Assembly: GCF_016919245.1 (NCBI RefSeq) | Contig: NZ_JAFEJA010000001.1 | Coordinates: forward strand, 6,479,501-6,543,500 | DNA length: 64,000 nt | From: Streptomyces zhihengii | Lineage (GTDB): Bacteria; Actinomycetota; Actinomycetes; Streptomycetales; Streptomycetaceae | Direction of reading: 5' to 3' | Part shown: positions 35,124 through 44,419 of the stretch, piece by piece | Position numbering within the stretch: position 1 is the stretch's first letter | Layout of the letters: the number at the start of each line of letters is the position of its first letter | Translations under genes and position numbers: made by a program | The notes under the pieces: generated by a model | The model's database searches: none | What the model was told of the DNA's origin: nothing | Seen by the model: the letters and a program-made list of their open reading frames with translations, nothing else

Positions 35124-36452
35124 TTACGGCCGGAAGTGGCGCTCAAGACCCTGCCACACGTTGTCGTACCCCTTCTGCAGGTGTGCGGCGCCGGCCGCCT
35201 GCGCGGTGGCGGTCACCGGCCAGCGGGTCTCGAACATGAACGCCAGGCCGTCGTCGATCCTCTGCGGCTTCAGCTCCGCGGCGCTCGCCCGGTCGAAGGT
35301 CTCCCGGTCGGGGCCGTGCGCGGACATCATGTTGTGCAGCGAGCCGCCGCCGGGGACGAAGCCCTCCGCCTTGGCGTCGTAGGCCCCCTCGATCAGGCCC
35401 ATGTACTCGCTCATCACGTTGCGGTGGAAGTAGGGCGGGCGGAAGGTGTCCTCGCCGACCAGCCAGCGGGGGGCGAAGACCACGAAGTCCACCCCGGCGA
35501 GACCGGGGGTGTCCGAGGGCGAGGTCAGCACGGTGAAGATGGACGGGTCGGGGTGGTCGTAGGAGATCGTGCCGATCACATTGAAGCGCCGCAGGTCGTA
35601 GACGTAGGGCGCGTGGGTGCCGTGCCAGGCGACCACGTCGAGCGGGGAGTGGTCGTACGCCGCCGTCCAGAGGTTCCCGCAGAACTTGTTGACCACCTCG
35701 ACCGGGCGCCCGGTGTCCTCGTAGGCCGCGACCGGGGCGAGGAAGTCCCGTGCGTTGGCGAGGCCGTTGGCGCCGATGGGGCCCAGCTCGGGGAGCTCGA
35801 AGGGCTGCCCGTAGTTCTCGCAGACGTAGCCGCGCGCGGTCTCGTCGAGGAGGTCGACGCGGAACCGGACGCCGCGGGGGATCAGGGCGACCTCGCCGGG
35901 GCGGACGGGCAGCAGGCCCAGCTCGGTCACCAGCAGCAGGCCGCCGTGCTCGGGGACGATCAGCAGTTCGCCGTCGGCGTCGGAGAACACCCGGTCCGTC
36001 ATGGCGGCGTTGGCGTGGTAGAGGTGCACGGCCATGCCGGTGCGCTGGGCCGCGTCGCCGTTGCCGCCGAGCGTCCACAGGCCGGCCAGCCAGTCGGTGC
36101 CGGGGGCGGGCTCGGGCAGCGGGTTCCACCGCAGCCGGTTGGGGTCGGGCACGGTCTCGGTGAAGGGGGCCGTGCGCAGGCCGCCGTTGTCGGTGCGGAC
36201 GAAGGCGGGGTGGGCGGCCGAGGGGCGGATCCGGTACAGCCAGGAGCGGCGGTTGCGGGCGCGCGGCTCGGTGAAGGCGCTGCCGCTGAGCTGCTCGGCG
36301 TAGAGGCCGAGGGGGGCGCGCTGGGGGGAGTTGCGCCCGTGCGGGAGCGCGCCGGGCACGGCCTCGGAGCTGTGCTCGTTGCCGAAGCCGGGGGAGAAGG
36401 ACCCTTCGGTCAGTCCCCCGGCGGTCTTGCGCGCCTGTTCGATGCCGCTCAT
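35124..36452 (-). CDS. hmgA: Homogentisate 1,2-dioxygenase
   Basis: 442 residues, full family length. Motifs: [23 protein letters not shown] at the N-terminus (residues 22-44), [33 protein letters not shown]. The iron ligands lie in [18 protein letters not shown] (His and Glu) and MMSAHGPD (His). It opens homogentisate to maleylacetoacetate in Phe/Tyr degradation. The other pathway genes (hpd, fah, maiA) are not in the window. A TetR gene diverges 111 bp away. Confidence 0.97.
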   Translation of the reverse strand: MSGIEQARKTAGGLTEGSFSPGFGNEHSSEAVPGALPHGRNSPQRAPLGLYAEQLSGSAFTEPRARNRRSWLYRIRPSAAHPAFVRTDNGGLRTAPFTETVPDPNRLRWNPLPEPAPGTDWLAGLWTLGGNGDAAQRTGMAVHLYHANAAMTDRVFSDADGELLIVPEHGGLLLVTELGLLPVRPGEVALIPRGVRFRVDLLDETARGYVCENYGQPFELPELGPIGANGLANARDFLAPVAAYEDTGRPVEVVNKFCGNLWTAAYDHSPLDVVAWHGTHAPYVYDLRRFNVIGTISYDHPDPSIFTVLTSPSDTPGLAGVDFVVFAPRWLVGEDTFRPPYFHRNVMSEYMGLIEGAYDAKAEGFVPGGGSLHNMMSAHGPDRETFDRASAAELKPQRIDDGLAFMFETRWPVTATAQAAGAAHLQKGYDNVWQGLERHFRP

Positions 36453-36563
36453 CGCCGCTCCATGATGTCTGCGTCAGCCGGTGCCGTGGCCGCCCACGAG
36501 CCCATTCCTATGCACCACCGTAGGATTGCAGGACGGGTCCGTCAACGGCATCGGCCCGGCATC

Positions 36564-37181
36564 ATGGGGCGCGTGTCCCCGTCCCCTCTGCGCCGGGAGC
36601 CCGTCCAGCGGCGCAGCGCCGACCGGCTCGCCCGGATCCTGGACGCCTGCGCCGAACTCCTCGACGAGTGCGGCTACGAGGAGCTGTCCACCCGTGCGGT
36701 CGCGGAGCGCGCGGGCGTCCCCATCGGTTCCGTCTACCGCTTCTTCGGCAACAAGCGCGCCCTGGCCGACGCGCTGGGCCACCGCAACCTCGACCGCTAC
36801 GCCGAGCGCATCGCCGCCCGCCTCGGACCGCCGGGCGAGGGCGACTGGCGCGCGGTCGTGGCGGTGGTGCTCGACGAGTACCTGGAGATGAAGCGCACGG
36901 TGGCCGGGTTCACCCTGATCGACTTCGGCGCGCAGGTCCCGCTGGGGGCGCCCGTCACCGGCGTGAACAGCGAGGTCGCCGACCGGCTGAGCGGACTGCT
37001 CGCCGCCCAGGTGGGGCGCCCGGAGGACGAGGAGCTGCGCCGGGCGGTGCTGGTCGCCGTCGAGGCGGCCGACGCGCTGCTCCAGCTCGCCTTCCGGGCG
37101 GACCCGGCCGGGGACGAGCGCATCGTCGCGGAGACCCGCCGCCTGGTCGGGGCCTACCTCGCCCAGGTGCTGGACCCCTGA
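36564..37181 (+). CDS. TetR-family regulator
   Basis: 205 residues from the ATG at 36564; a GTG at 36573 is possible. HTH at about 15-62: RILDACAELLDECGYEELST, then RAVAERAGVPIGSVYRFFGNK. The C-terminal domain ends VGAYLAQVLDP. It lies between hmgA (divergent) and the molybdopterin oxidoreductase (same strand). A TACCG-GT-CGGTA dyad upstream of the latter is a plausible operator for it. Confidence 0.88.
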   Translation: MGRVSPSPLRREPVQRRSADRLARILDACAELLDECGYEELSTRAVAERAGVPIGSVYRFFGNKRALADALGHRNLDRYAERIAARLGPPGEGDWRAVVAVVLDEYLEMKRTVAGFTLIDFGAQVPLGAPVTGVNSEVADRLSGLLAAQVGRPEDEELRRAVLVAVEAADALLQLAFRADPAGDERIVAETRRLVGAYLAQVLDP

Positions 37182-37240
37182 CCGCCCGGCGGCCCCGTGG
37201 CCCGGGGAACCGGGCGCGTCAAGGCCCTGCCGCGCATGCC

Positions 37241-37252
37241 TACCGGTCGGTA
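37241..37252 (+). promoter_or_regulatory. TetR-like operator before the molybdopterin oxidoreductase
   Basis: TACCGGTCGGTA: 5-bp inverted arms with a 2-bp spacer, 41 bp before the GTG. Short dyads of this form are typical of TetR operators. Confidence 0.45.
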
Positions 37253-37292
37253 TGCTGCCCGGGACGGCATGCCACCGCCCCCGGGAGGACCT

Positions 37293-39614
37293 GTGTCCAG
37301 CTCCGCAGCCGACGCCCCGACGACCGAGCCCGCACCGCCCGCACACGGCGGGGGCGACGGGGCGGCGAAGGCCCCGCCCGCCGCCAGGACCGCTCCGCCG
37401 GCACCCGGGGCGGGCCCCGGCACCCGGACCGCGCTGCGCATCTGCCCCCTCTGCGAGGCCACCTGCGGGCTCACGCTCAGCATCGAGGGCACCCGTGTCA
37501 CCGGGGTGCGCGGGGACCGCGACGACGTCTTCAGCGAAGGCTTCATCTGCCCCAAGGGCGCCTCCTTCGGTGAACTCGACGCCGACCCCGACCGGCTGCG
37601 CACCCCCCTCGTACGGGAGGACGGGGAGCTGCGCGAGGCGAGCTGGCAGGAGGCGTTCGACCTCATCGCCGCCCGCGTCCGCCCGCTGGTCGAGGAGCAC
37701 GGACCGGACGCCGTCGGCCTCGTCCTCGGCAACCCCAACGTTCACACCATGGCCGGCGGCCTCTACCCGCCCGTGCTGCTCGGCGCCGTGCGCACCCGCA
37801 ACCTGTTCACCGCCTCCACGCTCGACCAGATGCCCAAGCACGTCTCCAGCGGACTGCTCTACGGCAGCGCCGTCGCGATCCCCGTCCCCGACCTGGACCG
37901 CACCGACCATCTGCTGCTCATCGGCGCCAACCCGCTGGAATCCAACGGCAGTCTGTGCACCGCGCCCGACTTCCCCGGCCGGCTGAAGGCACTTCGCCGC
38001 CGGGGCGGCACCCTCACCGTGGTGGACCCGCGGCGCACCCGCACCGCGCGGCTCGCCGACCGGCACGTCGCCATCCGCCCGGGCACCGACGCGCTGCTGC
38101 TCGCCGCGCTGGCGCACGTGCTGTTCGCCGAAGGGCTCACCGCCCCCGGCCGCCTCACCGAACTGGCCGAGGGCATCGACGACGTCGAGGCCGCCCTGGC
38201 CGGCTTCACCCCCGAGGCCGTCGCCGCCGCCTGCGACCTGGACCCGGACGACATCCGGACCATGGCCCGCGAACTGGCCGCCGCCCCCACCGCCGCCGTC
38301 TACGGCCGCATCGGGAGCTGCACCGTCGAGCACGGCACCCTGGCGAGCTGGCTCATCGACGTGCTCAACGTCCTCACCGGCAACCTGGACCGCCCCGGCG
38401 GCGTCCTCTTCCCGCTCTCCGCCACCGACCGCGCCCCCCGCCCCGCGGCCCCCGGCAAGGGCTTCGCCCTCGGCCGCTGGAGCAGCCGGGTCTCCGGCCG
38501 CCCCGAGGCGAAGGGCGAACTGCCGATGGCGGTCCTCGCGGAGGAGATCGAGACCCCGGGCGAGGGCAGGATCCGCGCCCTGGTCTCCATCGCGGCCAAC
38601 CCCGTGCTCAGCGCCCCGGACGGCGACCGCCTCGACCGGGCGCTCGACGGCCTGGAGTTCATGGTCAGCGTCGATCCGTACCTCAACGAGACCTCCCGCC
38701 ACGCCGACGTCGTCCTGCCCCCGCCGCCGCCCGCGCAGAGCGCCCACTTCGACTTCGCGTTCAACGCCCTGGCCGTGCGCAACCAGGTCCGCTTCACCCC
38801 CGCGGCCGTGCCGCTGGAGGAGGGGCTGATGGACGAGTGCGAGATCCTCGCCCGGCTGGTCCTCGCCCTCTCCGGCATGCACGGCGCCGACCCGTCGGCG
38901 GTCGACGACATGGTCATCGGCGCCGCCCTGGCCAAGGCGGTCGCCGACCCGCACTCCGCCGTCCACGGCCAGGACCCGGCGAAGCTGGCCGCCGATCTCA
39001 CCGGCGGCAGCGGGGCGGAGCGCCGGCTCGACATGATGCTGCGCCTCGGGCCCTACGCGCTCACCCTGGAGGACCTCGTCAAGAGCCCCCACGGCATCGA
39101 CCTCGGCCCCCTGCGCCCCCGGCTGCCCGAGATCCTGCGCACCCGCAGCGGACGCGTCGAACTGCTGCCCGGCCCCGTCGCCGACGATCTGCCGAGGCTG
39201 CGCGAGGCGCTCGGCGCACGGCCCGCCGCGCTCGTCCTCGTCGGCCGCCGCCATCTGCGCTCCAACAACAGCTGGCTGCACAACGTGCCCGCGCTGAACG
39301 GCGGTTCCAACCGCTGCACCCTCCAGGTCCATCCCGACGACGCGGCCCGCCTGCGGCTCGGCGACGGCGACACCGCCAGGGTCACCGGGGACGGCGGGAG
39401 CGTCGAGGTGCCCGTGGAGATCACCGACGAGGTCCGCAGGGGAGTGGTGAGCCTGCCCCACGGCTGGGGTCACGACCGCTCCGGCGTCCGCCTCTCCGTC
39501 GCCTCCGCCCGCCCCGGGGTCAACGTCAACCAGCTCCTCGACGGTTCGCGGACCGACCCGATGTCGGGCACCGCGGTGCTCAACGGCTTCCCCGTGGAGG
39601 TGGCCCCGGTCTGA
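37293..39614 (+). CDS. Molybdopterin-dependent oxidoreductase (DMSO reductase superfamily)
   Basis: 773 residues from a GTG with GGGAGGA four bases upstream. After an Ala/Pro-rich N-terminal 45, CPLCEATCGL and ICPKGA give a [4Fe-4S] site of CxxCxxxC...C form. Molybdopterin-domain segments are LVLGNPNVHTMAG, LLLIGANPLESNGSLCTAPDF, IAANPVLSAPDG, VSVDPYLNETSRHADVVLPPPPPA (split across residues about 460-485), and the C-terminal MopB-binding domain SNNSWLHNVPAL and VSLPHGWGH. No Tat motif, so cytoplasmic. It is the formate dehydrogenase or nitrate reductase-like family; the substrate is unclear. No partner subunit is nearby. Confidence 0.9.
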   Translation: MSSSAADAPTTEPAPPAHGGGDGAAKAPPAARTAPPAPGAGPGTRTALRICPLCEATCGLTLSIEGTRVTGVRGDRDDVFSEGFICPKGASFGELDADPDRLRTPLVREDGELREASWQEAFDLIAARVRPLVEEHGPDAVGLVLGNPNVHTMAGGLYPPVLLGAVRTRNLFTASTLDQMPKHVSSGLLYGSAVAIPVPDLDRTDHLLLIGANPLESNGSLCTAPDFPGRLKALRRRGGTLTVVDPRRTRTARLADRHVAIRPGTDALLLAALAHVLFAEGLTAPGRLTELAEGIDDVEAALAGFTPEAVAAACDLDPDDIRTMARELAAAPTAAVYGRIGSCTVEHGTLASWLIDVLNVLTGNLDRPGGVLFPLSATDRAPRPAAPGKGFALGRWSSRVSGRPEAKGELPMAVLAEEIETPGEGRIRALVSIAANPVLSAPDGDRLDRALDGLEFMVSVDPYLNETSRHADVVLPPPPPAQSAHFDFAFNALAVRNQVRFTPAAVPLEEGLMDECEILARLVLALSGMHGADPSAVDDMVIGAALAKAVADPHSAVHGQDPAKLAADLTGGSGAERRLDMMLRLGPYALTLEDLVKSPHGIDLGPLRPRLPEILRTRSGRVELLPGPVADDLPRLREALGARPAALVLVGRRHLRSNNSWLHNVPALNGGSNRCTLQVHPDDAARLRLGDGDTARVTGDGGSVEVPVEITDEVRRGVVSLPHGWGHDRSGVRLSVASARPGVNVNQLLDGSRTDPMSGTAVLNGFPVEVAPV

Positions 39615-39755
39615 GGCCGCTCCCGCGCGCCGCCGGCCCTGTCGCGCGGCGAGGAGCTTGTGCGCTCAGGTGTCCCCGCGCCGCGGCCGTCCCGCTGAGC
39701 TGGGGTTCTGCTCGTATTGCTCACGTGTCAACACCTTGTTAACGGCAAATCATGG

Positions 39756-39813
39756 CACCTAACGTCGTCCGGGCCGCCGCCTCCCGGTGGAGTTCAAGGG
39801 TGAACGTTAGGTG
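39756..39813 (+). promoter_or_regulatory. Spaced inverted repeat before the citrate transporter gene
   Basis: CACCTAACGT (39756-39765) and ACGTTAGGTG (39804-39813) are perfect 10-bp arms 38 bp apart, ending 6 bp before the ATG. The spacing suits either two half-sites bridged by a regulator or an RNA hairpin that hides the RBS. A possible promoter, TTGCTC-N17-TAACGG, lies at 39717-39745. Confidence 0.5.
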
Positions 39814-39819
39814 TCCTGA

Positions 39820-41244
39820 ATGCTGACAATCCTCGGCTTCACCATGATCGCGACCTTCCTGGTCCTGATCATGATGAAGAAGATGTCGCCGATCGCGGCG
39901 CTGGTCCTGATCCCGGCCCTCTTCTGCGTGATCGTGGGCAAGGGCGCCCACCTCGGGGACTACGTCCTCGAAGGCGTCGGCAATCTCGCCCCCACGGCCG
40001 CGATGCTGATGTTCGCGATCGTCTACTTCGGCGTGATGATCGACGTCGGCCTCTTCGACCCGATCGTCCGCGGCATCCTGCGCTTCTGCCGGGCCGACCC
40101 GCTGCGGATCGTGGTCGGCACGGCGCTGCTGGCCGCGATCGTCTCCCTGGACGGCGACGGCTCCACCACCTTCATGATCACGGTGTCGGCGATGTATCCG
40201 CTCTACAAGCGGCTCGGCATGAGCCTGGTCGTGATGACGGGTGTGGCCGCGACGGCCAACGGCGTGATGAACACCCTGCCCTGGGGCGGCCCCACCGCCC
40301 GTGCCGCCACCGCCCTCAAGCTGGACGCGGGGGACATCTTCGTCCCGATGATCCCGGCGCTCGGCGTCGGCCTCCTCTTCGTGATCGGCCTCGCCTACGT
40401 CCTCGGCCGCCGTGAGCGCAAGCGCCTCGGCTACCTCTCGCTGGACGAGGCGCTGGAGCCGCGGAGCGAGACGGTGCTGGTCAAGGCCGGCGGCCCGGGC
40501 ACCGCCGCCGGCACGGCGACCGGCGGCACCCCCGCCACCGGCGGCCCCGCCGACGCGGGCGCGGGCGTGGACGGCGGCGAAGGGGACACCGCCGAGGAGG
40601 AGTTCCAGGGGCTCGACCCGAACCGGCCCACCCTGCGCCCGAAGCTGTACTGGTTCAACGCGGGCCTCACCGTCGCCCTGCTGGCCTCCATGATCATGGA
40701 GCTGCTGCCCATCCCGGTGCTGTTCCTGCTCGGCGCCGCGCTCGCCCTCACCGTCAACTACCCCTCGATGACGGACCAGAAGGCACGGATCGCCGCCCAC
40801 GCGGACAACGTCCTGAACGTCTCCGGCATGGTCTTCGCCGCCGCCGTCTTCACCGGTGTCCTCACCGGCACCGGGATGGTCGAGCACATGGCCGACTGGC
40901 TCGTCGGCGCCATCCCCGAGGGCATGGGCCCGCACATGGCCGTCGTCACCGGCCTCCTCAGCCTCCCGCTGACGTACTTCATGTCCAACGACGGCTTCTA
41001 CTTCGGCGTGCTGCCGGTCCTCGCCGAGGCGGGCGCCGCCCACGGGGTCTCCCCGCTGGAGATCGCCCGCGCCTCCCTCGTGGGGCAGGCCCTGCACATG
41101 TCCAGCCCGCTGGTCCCGGCCGTGTACGTGCTGGTCGGCATGGCGAAGGTCGAGTTCGGCGACCACACCCGGTTCACCGTGAAGTGGGCCGCCCTCACCT
41201 CGCTGGTGGTCCTCGGCGCCGGCATCCTGTTCGGAATCATCTGA
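39820..41244 (+). CDS. CitMHS-family citrate/metal symporter
   Basis: 474 residues with about eleven helices. The start MLTILGFTMIATFLVLIMMKK and the motifs AIVYFGVMIDVGLFDPIV, SLDGDGSTTFMITVSAMYPLY, LPWGGPTARAATAL and YFMSNDGFYFGVLPVLAEA are those of CitMHS/CitM proteins that import citrate bound to a divalent metal. A cytoplasmic Gly/Ala/Thr-rich loop (about 225-265) is longer than usual. It and tctCBA give two separate citrate uptake systems in this window. Confidence 0.95.
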   Translation: MLTILGFTMIATFLVLIMMKKMSPIAALVLIPALFCVIVGKGAHLGDYVLEGVGNLAPTAAMLMFAIVYFGVMIDVGLFDPIVRGILRFCRADPLRIVVGTALLAAIVSLDGDGSTTFMITVSAMYPLYKRLGMSLVVMTGVAATANGVMNTLPWGGPTARAATALKLDAGDIFVPMIPALGVGLLFVIGLAYVLGRRERKRLGYLSLDEALEPRSETVLVKAGGPGTAAGTATGGTPATGGPADAGAGVDGGEGDTAEEEFQGLDPNRPTLRPKLYWFNAGLTVALLASMIMELLPIPVLFLLGAALALTVNYPSMTDQKARIAAHADNVLNVSGMVFAAAVFTGVLTGTGMVEHMADWLVGAIPEGMGPHMAVVTGLLSLPLTYFMSNDGFYFGVLPVLAEAGAAHGVSPLEIARASLVGQALHMSSPLVPAVYVLVGMAKVEFGDHTRFTVKWAALTSLVVLGAGILFGII

Positions 41245-41245
41245 G

Positions 41246-42496
41246 ATGACGTCCTCCCGGGGCTGGCTGCTGCGCCTCGTCATCGCGTTCGCCTTCGCGC
41301 AGGGCGCGGTGTCGATGGCGCGGCCCGCCGTCTCCTACCGGGCCCTCGCGCTCGGTGCCGACGAGCGCGCCATCGGCGTCATCGCCGGTGTCTACGCCCT
41401 GCTCCCGCTGTTCGCGGCGGTGCCGCTCGGCCGCCGCACCGACCACGGCCGGTGCGCCCCGCTGCTGACCGCCGGGGTGGTCCTGATCGCCGGGGGCTGC
41501 GCACTCGGCGGCACGGCGGGCTCCCTCGGCGCCGTCGCGGCCTGGAGCGGACTGACCGGCCTCGGCCACCTCTGCTTCGTGATCGGCGCCCAGTCGATCG
41601 TCGCCCGCCGGTCCGCCCCCGCCGAACAGGACCGCAACTTCGGGCACTTCACCATCGGCGCCTCCCTCGGCCAGCTCGCGGGCCCGCTCGCCGCGGGCGC
41701 CGTGATCGGCGGCGACATGGCGCGTACGAGCGCGCTCGCCCTCTACGGCTCCGCCGCGGTCGCGGCCGCCGCCCTCACCGCGATGTGGCGGATCGAGGCC
41801 CGGCCCCGCCCCGTGCCCCGCGCCGAGCGGGCCAAGGTGCCCGTCCGCGGCATCCTGCGCACCCGTGGGGTGCCCGCCGGGATCTTCGTGAGCCTCGCGG
41901 TGCTGTCGGCGACCGACATCCTCACCGCCTATCTGCCCGTGGTCGGCGAACAGCGCGGCATCGAGCCCGCCGTGGTGGGCGTGCTGCTGTCGCTGCGGGC
42001 CGCCGCCACCATCGCCTGCCGGCTGGTCATGGGCCCGATGCTCCGGCTGATGGGCCGGACCGCGCTGCTCGCCGCCACCTGTCTCACCGGTGGCCTGCTG
42101 TGCGCGGCCCTCGCCCTGCCGGTGCCGCTGTGGGGGCTGGCGGCGATGCTCGCCGTGCTCGGCTTCTGCCTCGGGGTCGGGCAGCCGCTGTCGATGACGA
42201 CCGTGGTGCGCGCGGCGCCCGAGCAGGCGCGGTCGACGGCGCTGGCGCTGCGGCTGACCGGCAACCGCCTCGGGCAGGTGGCGGCGCCCGCCGGGGCCGG
42301 GCTGGTCGCCGGAGTGGCGGGCGTGGCCGCGCCGTTCGTGGTGCTCGGGGTGCTGCTCGCGGCCTCGGCGGGGGTGGCGGTGCGGGCCGCCCGCCCGGCC
42401 CGCCCGAAGCGGCCGCGGGGCGCCCCGGCGGCAGAGCCGGCCGCGGATCGGGGGGACGCCCCGTCGCCCGGTCGGCACACGTCCGGTATCGGCTAG
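41246..42496 (+). CDS. MFS transporter
   Basis: 416 residues, starting one base after the citrate transporter stop, so cotranscribed. Twelve helices; motif A-like PLGRRTDHGR between helices 2 and 3, GASLGQLAGPLAAGAVIG in helix 5, and a repeat in the second half (LRLTGNRLGQVAAPAG). The C-terminus is a Pro/Arg/Ala-rich tail. Substrate unknown; efflux of a citrate-related compound or sugar is possible. Confidence 0.85.
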   Translation: MTSSRGWLLRLVIAFAFAQGAVSMARPAVSYRALALGADERAIGVIAGVYALLPLFAAVPLGRRTDHGRCAPLLTAGVVLIAGGCALGGTAGSLGAVAAWSGLTGLGHLCFVIGAQSIVARRSAPAEQDRNFGHFTIGASLGQLAGPLAAGAVIGGDMARTSALALYGSAAVAAAALTAMWRIEARPRPVPRAERAKVPVRGILRTRGVPAGIFVSLAVLSATDILTAYLPVVGEQRGIEPAVVGVLLSLRAAATIACRLVMGPMLRLMGRTALLAATCLTGGLLCAALALPVPLWGLAAMLAVLGFCLGVGQPLSMTTVVRAAPEQARSTALALRLTGNRLGQVAAPAGAGLVAGVAGVAAPFVVLGVLLAASAGVAVRAARPARPKRPRGAPAAEPAADRGDAPSPGRHTSGIG

Positions 42497-42561
42497 TCAG
42501 GGCATATCTGACATCGTTTCAGCGATTCGAGGCTTTGCGGCCCCCGATCTGTGACATCTAG

Positions 42562-42577
42562 TCAGGCGATCGCCTGA
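42562..42577 (+). promoter_or_regulatory. 16-bp perfect palindrome before the surface protein gene
   Basis: TCAGGCGATCGCCTGA, 37 bp before the ATG, in a low-GC pocket (42490-42605). Nearby ATCTGACATC (about 42513) and ATCTGTGACATC (42547-42558), and two CTAGTCAGG copies, form further repeats. Confidence 0.45.
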
Positions 42578-42614
42578 TCAGTATGACAATCAGATCGGCT
42601 TGAAGGAGCCCCGC

Positions 42615-43295
42615 ATGCCCTCCACCGCATCGTTCCGCGCCCACCGCCTCCGTCCCGCCGCGGCCGCCCTCGCGACGCTCGCCGTCGCCGGGGCCACCCT
42701 GGCCGGCGCCACGCCGGCCCTCGCCGCCCCGGGCGACAGCGGTGACCTGAAGGTCCACCGCGCGGGGGTGCCCCACTGGAACACCCAGGACGACCTGAAG
42801 GTCTGCAAGTTCAGCCTCTCGGCGTTCAACTTCGAGACCGTCCCGCTGCTCACCTGGGCCATCGCCCCCCAGCCGCCCACGCCGACCGGCCCGACCCTGT
42901 CCGGCAGCCTCACGCTGATCGCCGGCCGCGGCCACACCCCGGAGTACAGCCTGCCGGAGGGCGAGTACCGGCTCACGTGGACCTTCACCGGCGGCGTCGC
43001 CAAGCAGAAGGTCTTCCAGGTCACCTGCCCCGACGACAAGAAGGGCACCCCGGGCGGGCGGGGCGAGCGGCCCGACAACGGCAACGAGGACCGTACGGCG
43101 GGCTCCGGGCAGGACGACAAGTGGGAGCAGCCGTCCGGCGCCGTGCCCGCGGGCGGCGGCGGCATGGCGGGCACCGGCGGCGACAGCGGTTCCGGGGTCG
43201 GCGCGACGCCCGTGGTGGCCGGCACCCTCCTCGCGGGTCTCGCGGGCCTGATCGTCGTCCGCCGGGCACGCCGCCGTGTCCATGGCGCAGCGTAA
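42615..43295 (+). CDS. Secreted surface protein with sortase-like tail
   Basis: 226 residues, AAGGAG upstream of the ATG. Signal peptide 1-38 (TPALA|APG). The mature domain (39-140) has two cysteines (64 and 138) likely disulfide bonded. A Gly/Asp/Arg-rich linker leads to MAGTG at 184-188, one membrane helix and RRARRR. The tail resembles the LAXTG signal of class E sortase substrates. The next gene is a sortase overlapping its end, which supports enzyme and substrate pairing. The mature domain matches nothing I recognise. Confidence 0.75.
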   Translation: MPSTASFRAHRLRPAAAALATLAVAGATLAGATPALAAPGDSGDLKVHRAGVPHWNTQDDLKVCKFSLSAFNFETVPLLTWAIAPQPPTPTGPTLSGSLTLIAGRGHTPEYSLPEGEYRLTWTFTGGVAKQKVFQVTCPDDKKGTPGGRGERPDNGNEDRTAGSGQDDKWEQPSGAVPAGGGGMAGTGGDSGSGVGATPVVAGTLLAGLAGLIVVRRARRRVHGAA

Positions 43296-44142
43296 CCTCC
43301 CGAGCCGCCGACCCCAGCCCCCCGCGCGTCCCCGGCGCCGCCGTCGCGGACCGAGTCGCGCCTGCCGCCTGACCATCACGCTCAGCGTGACGGCGACCCT
43401 GGTGACCGGCCTCGTCCGGGCGTGCGACAGCACGCCTCCGGACGGGGCGGGGGCGGCCGTCACCGTGGCGGCCGGCGCGCCGGCCAGGATCGAACTCCCG
43501 CCGCTCACCACGCGGGTGGCGAGCCCGCCCGCCCGGCGGACACCGTCCCCCCGGGCCACGCAGGCGAAGCCCCGGCCGGAGCGGCCGAAGCCCTCGGCGT
43601 CACCCGCGGGCACCGGGCGGAGCACCTCCGCCGCCCGGCCCGCCTCCCGGGACGGAAAGGGCGGCGGCACCCGGGCGCTGCCGCCGTCCCCGGCCAAGCG
43701 CCTGGTCATCCCGAAGCTCACCATCGCGTCCCCGGTCACCCAACTCGGCCTCGACGAACGGGGAGCGCTCACCGCGCCGCCGGTCGACGACCCGAAGCTG
43801 GTGGGCTGGTACGGACTGGGCCCGGCGCCCGGCGAGGCGGGCACGGCCGTCGCGGTCGGGCACCGGGACACCAGGACCGGGCCGGCCGTCTTCCTCAATC
43901 TGGGCATGCTCAAGCCCGGGGACAAGGTGAACGTGCTCCGCGAGGACCGCCGCACGGCGGTGTTCACGGTGGACAAGGTCCGCACCTTCACCAAGGAGAA
44001 GTTCCCCGACAAACAGGTCTACGGCAGCACGGGACGCCCCGAGCTGCGGCTGCTGACCTGCGGCGGGTCGTTCGACAAGAAGCGCGGCTACTCGGCCAAC
44101 GTGGTCGTCTTCGCGCATCTCACGGACGTCCGCCAGGTCTGA
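43282..44142 (+). CDS. Class F-like sortase
   Basis: 286 residues from the ATG at 43282, or two codons more from a GTG. A basic N-terminus and one membrane helix are followed by a Pro/Arg/Ser-rich linker, then the sortase barrel from about 140. Catalytic residues: His194 in VGHRDT, Cys260 in LLTCGGSFD, and Arg268 or a nearby Arg. The spacing and TCGG motif fit class F actinobacterial sortases. The start lies within the end of the surface protein gene. Confidence 0.88.
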   Translation: MAQRNLPSRRPQPPARPRRRRRGPSRACRLTITLSVTATLVTGLVRACDSTPPDGAGAAVTVAAGAPARIELPPLTTRVASPPARRTPSPRATQAKPRPERPKPSASPAGTGRSTSAARPASRDGKGGGTRALPPSPAKRLVIPKLTIASPVTQLGLDERGALTAPPVDDPKLVGWYGLGPAPGEAGTAVAVGHRDTRTGPAVFLNLGMLKPGDKVNVLREDRRTAVFTVDKVRTFTKEKFPDKQVYGSTGRPELRLLTCGGSFDKKRGYSANVVVFAHLTDVRQV

Positions 44143-44150
44143 CCACACGT

Positions 44151-44177
44151 GGGGCCGGCCCGTCACGGGCCGGCCCC
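44151..44177 (+). terminator. Terminator after the sortase gene
   Basis: GGGGCCGGCCCG, TCA loop, CGGGCCGGCCCC: 12-bp perfect stem 8 bp after the stop. Confidence 0.75.
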
Positions 44178-44419
44178 GCGGGCATGCCCGGACCGCCCGC
44201 CGGCGAGGCCCGCGCCCCCGGCCGCCCGTGCCGGACGCATGTGCCCCAACTGCCCCCGGCGAAGGGCTGTTTCCGGCCGTTCCGGGTACGGCGGCAAGTG
44301 AGCGGACAGTGCCTCAGATGTCCGTTCGCCGACCTTTCGCGCGATGTATTCCCTGATCGCACACCGTGGGCTAACTTCTGGCCTCTCGGCTGCCTTCCTC
44401 ACTCCCGGGCGGGACCCCT

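Noticed and set aside
36474..39473. 999-residue minus-strand open frame across the molybdopterin oxidoreductase
   Set aside because: Antisense shadow of a protein with strong motifs; Gly/Val/Asp/Ala-rich without fold.
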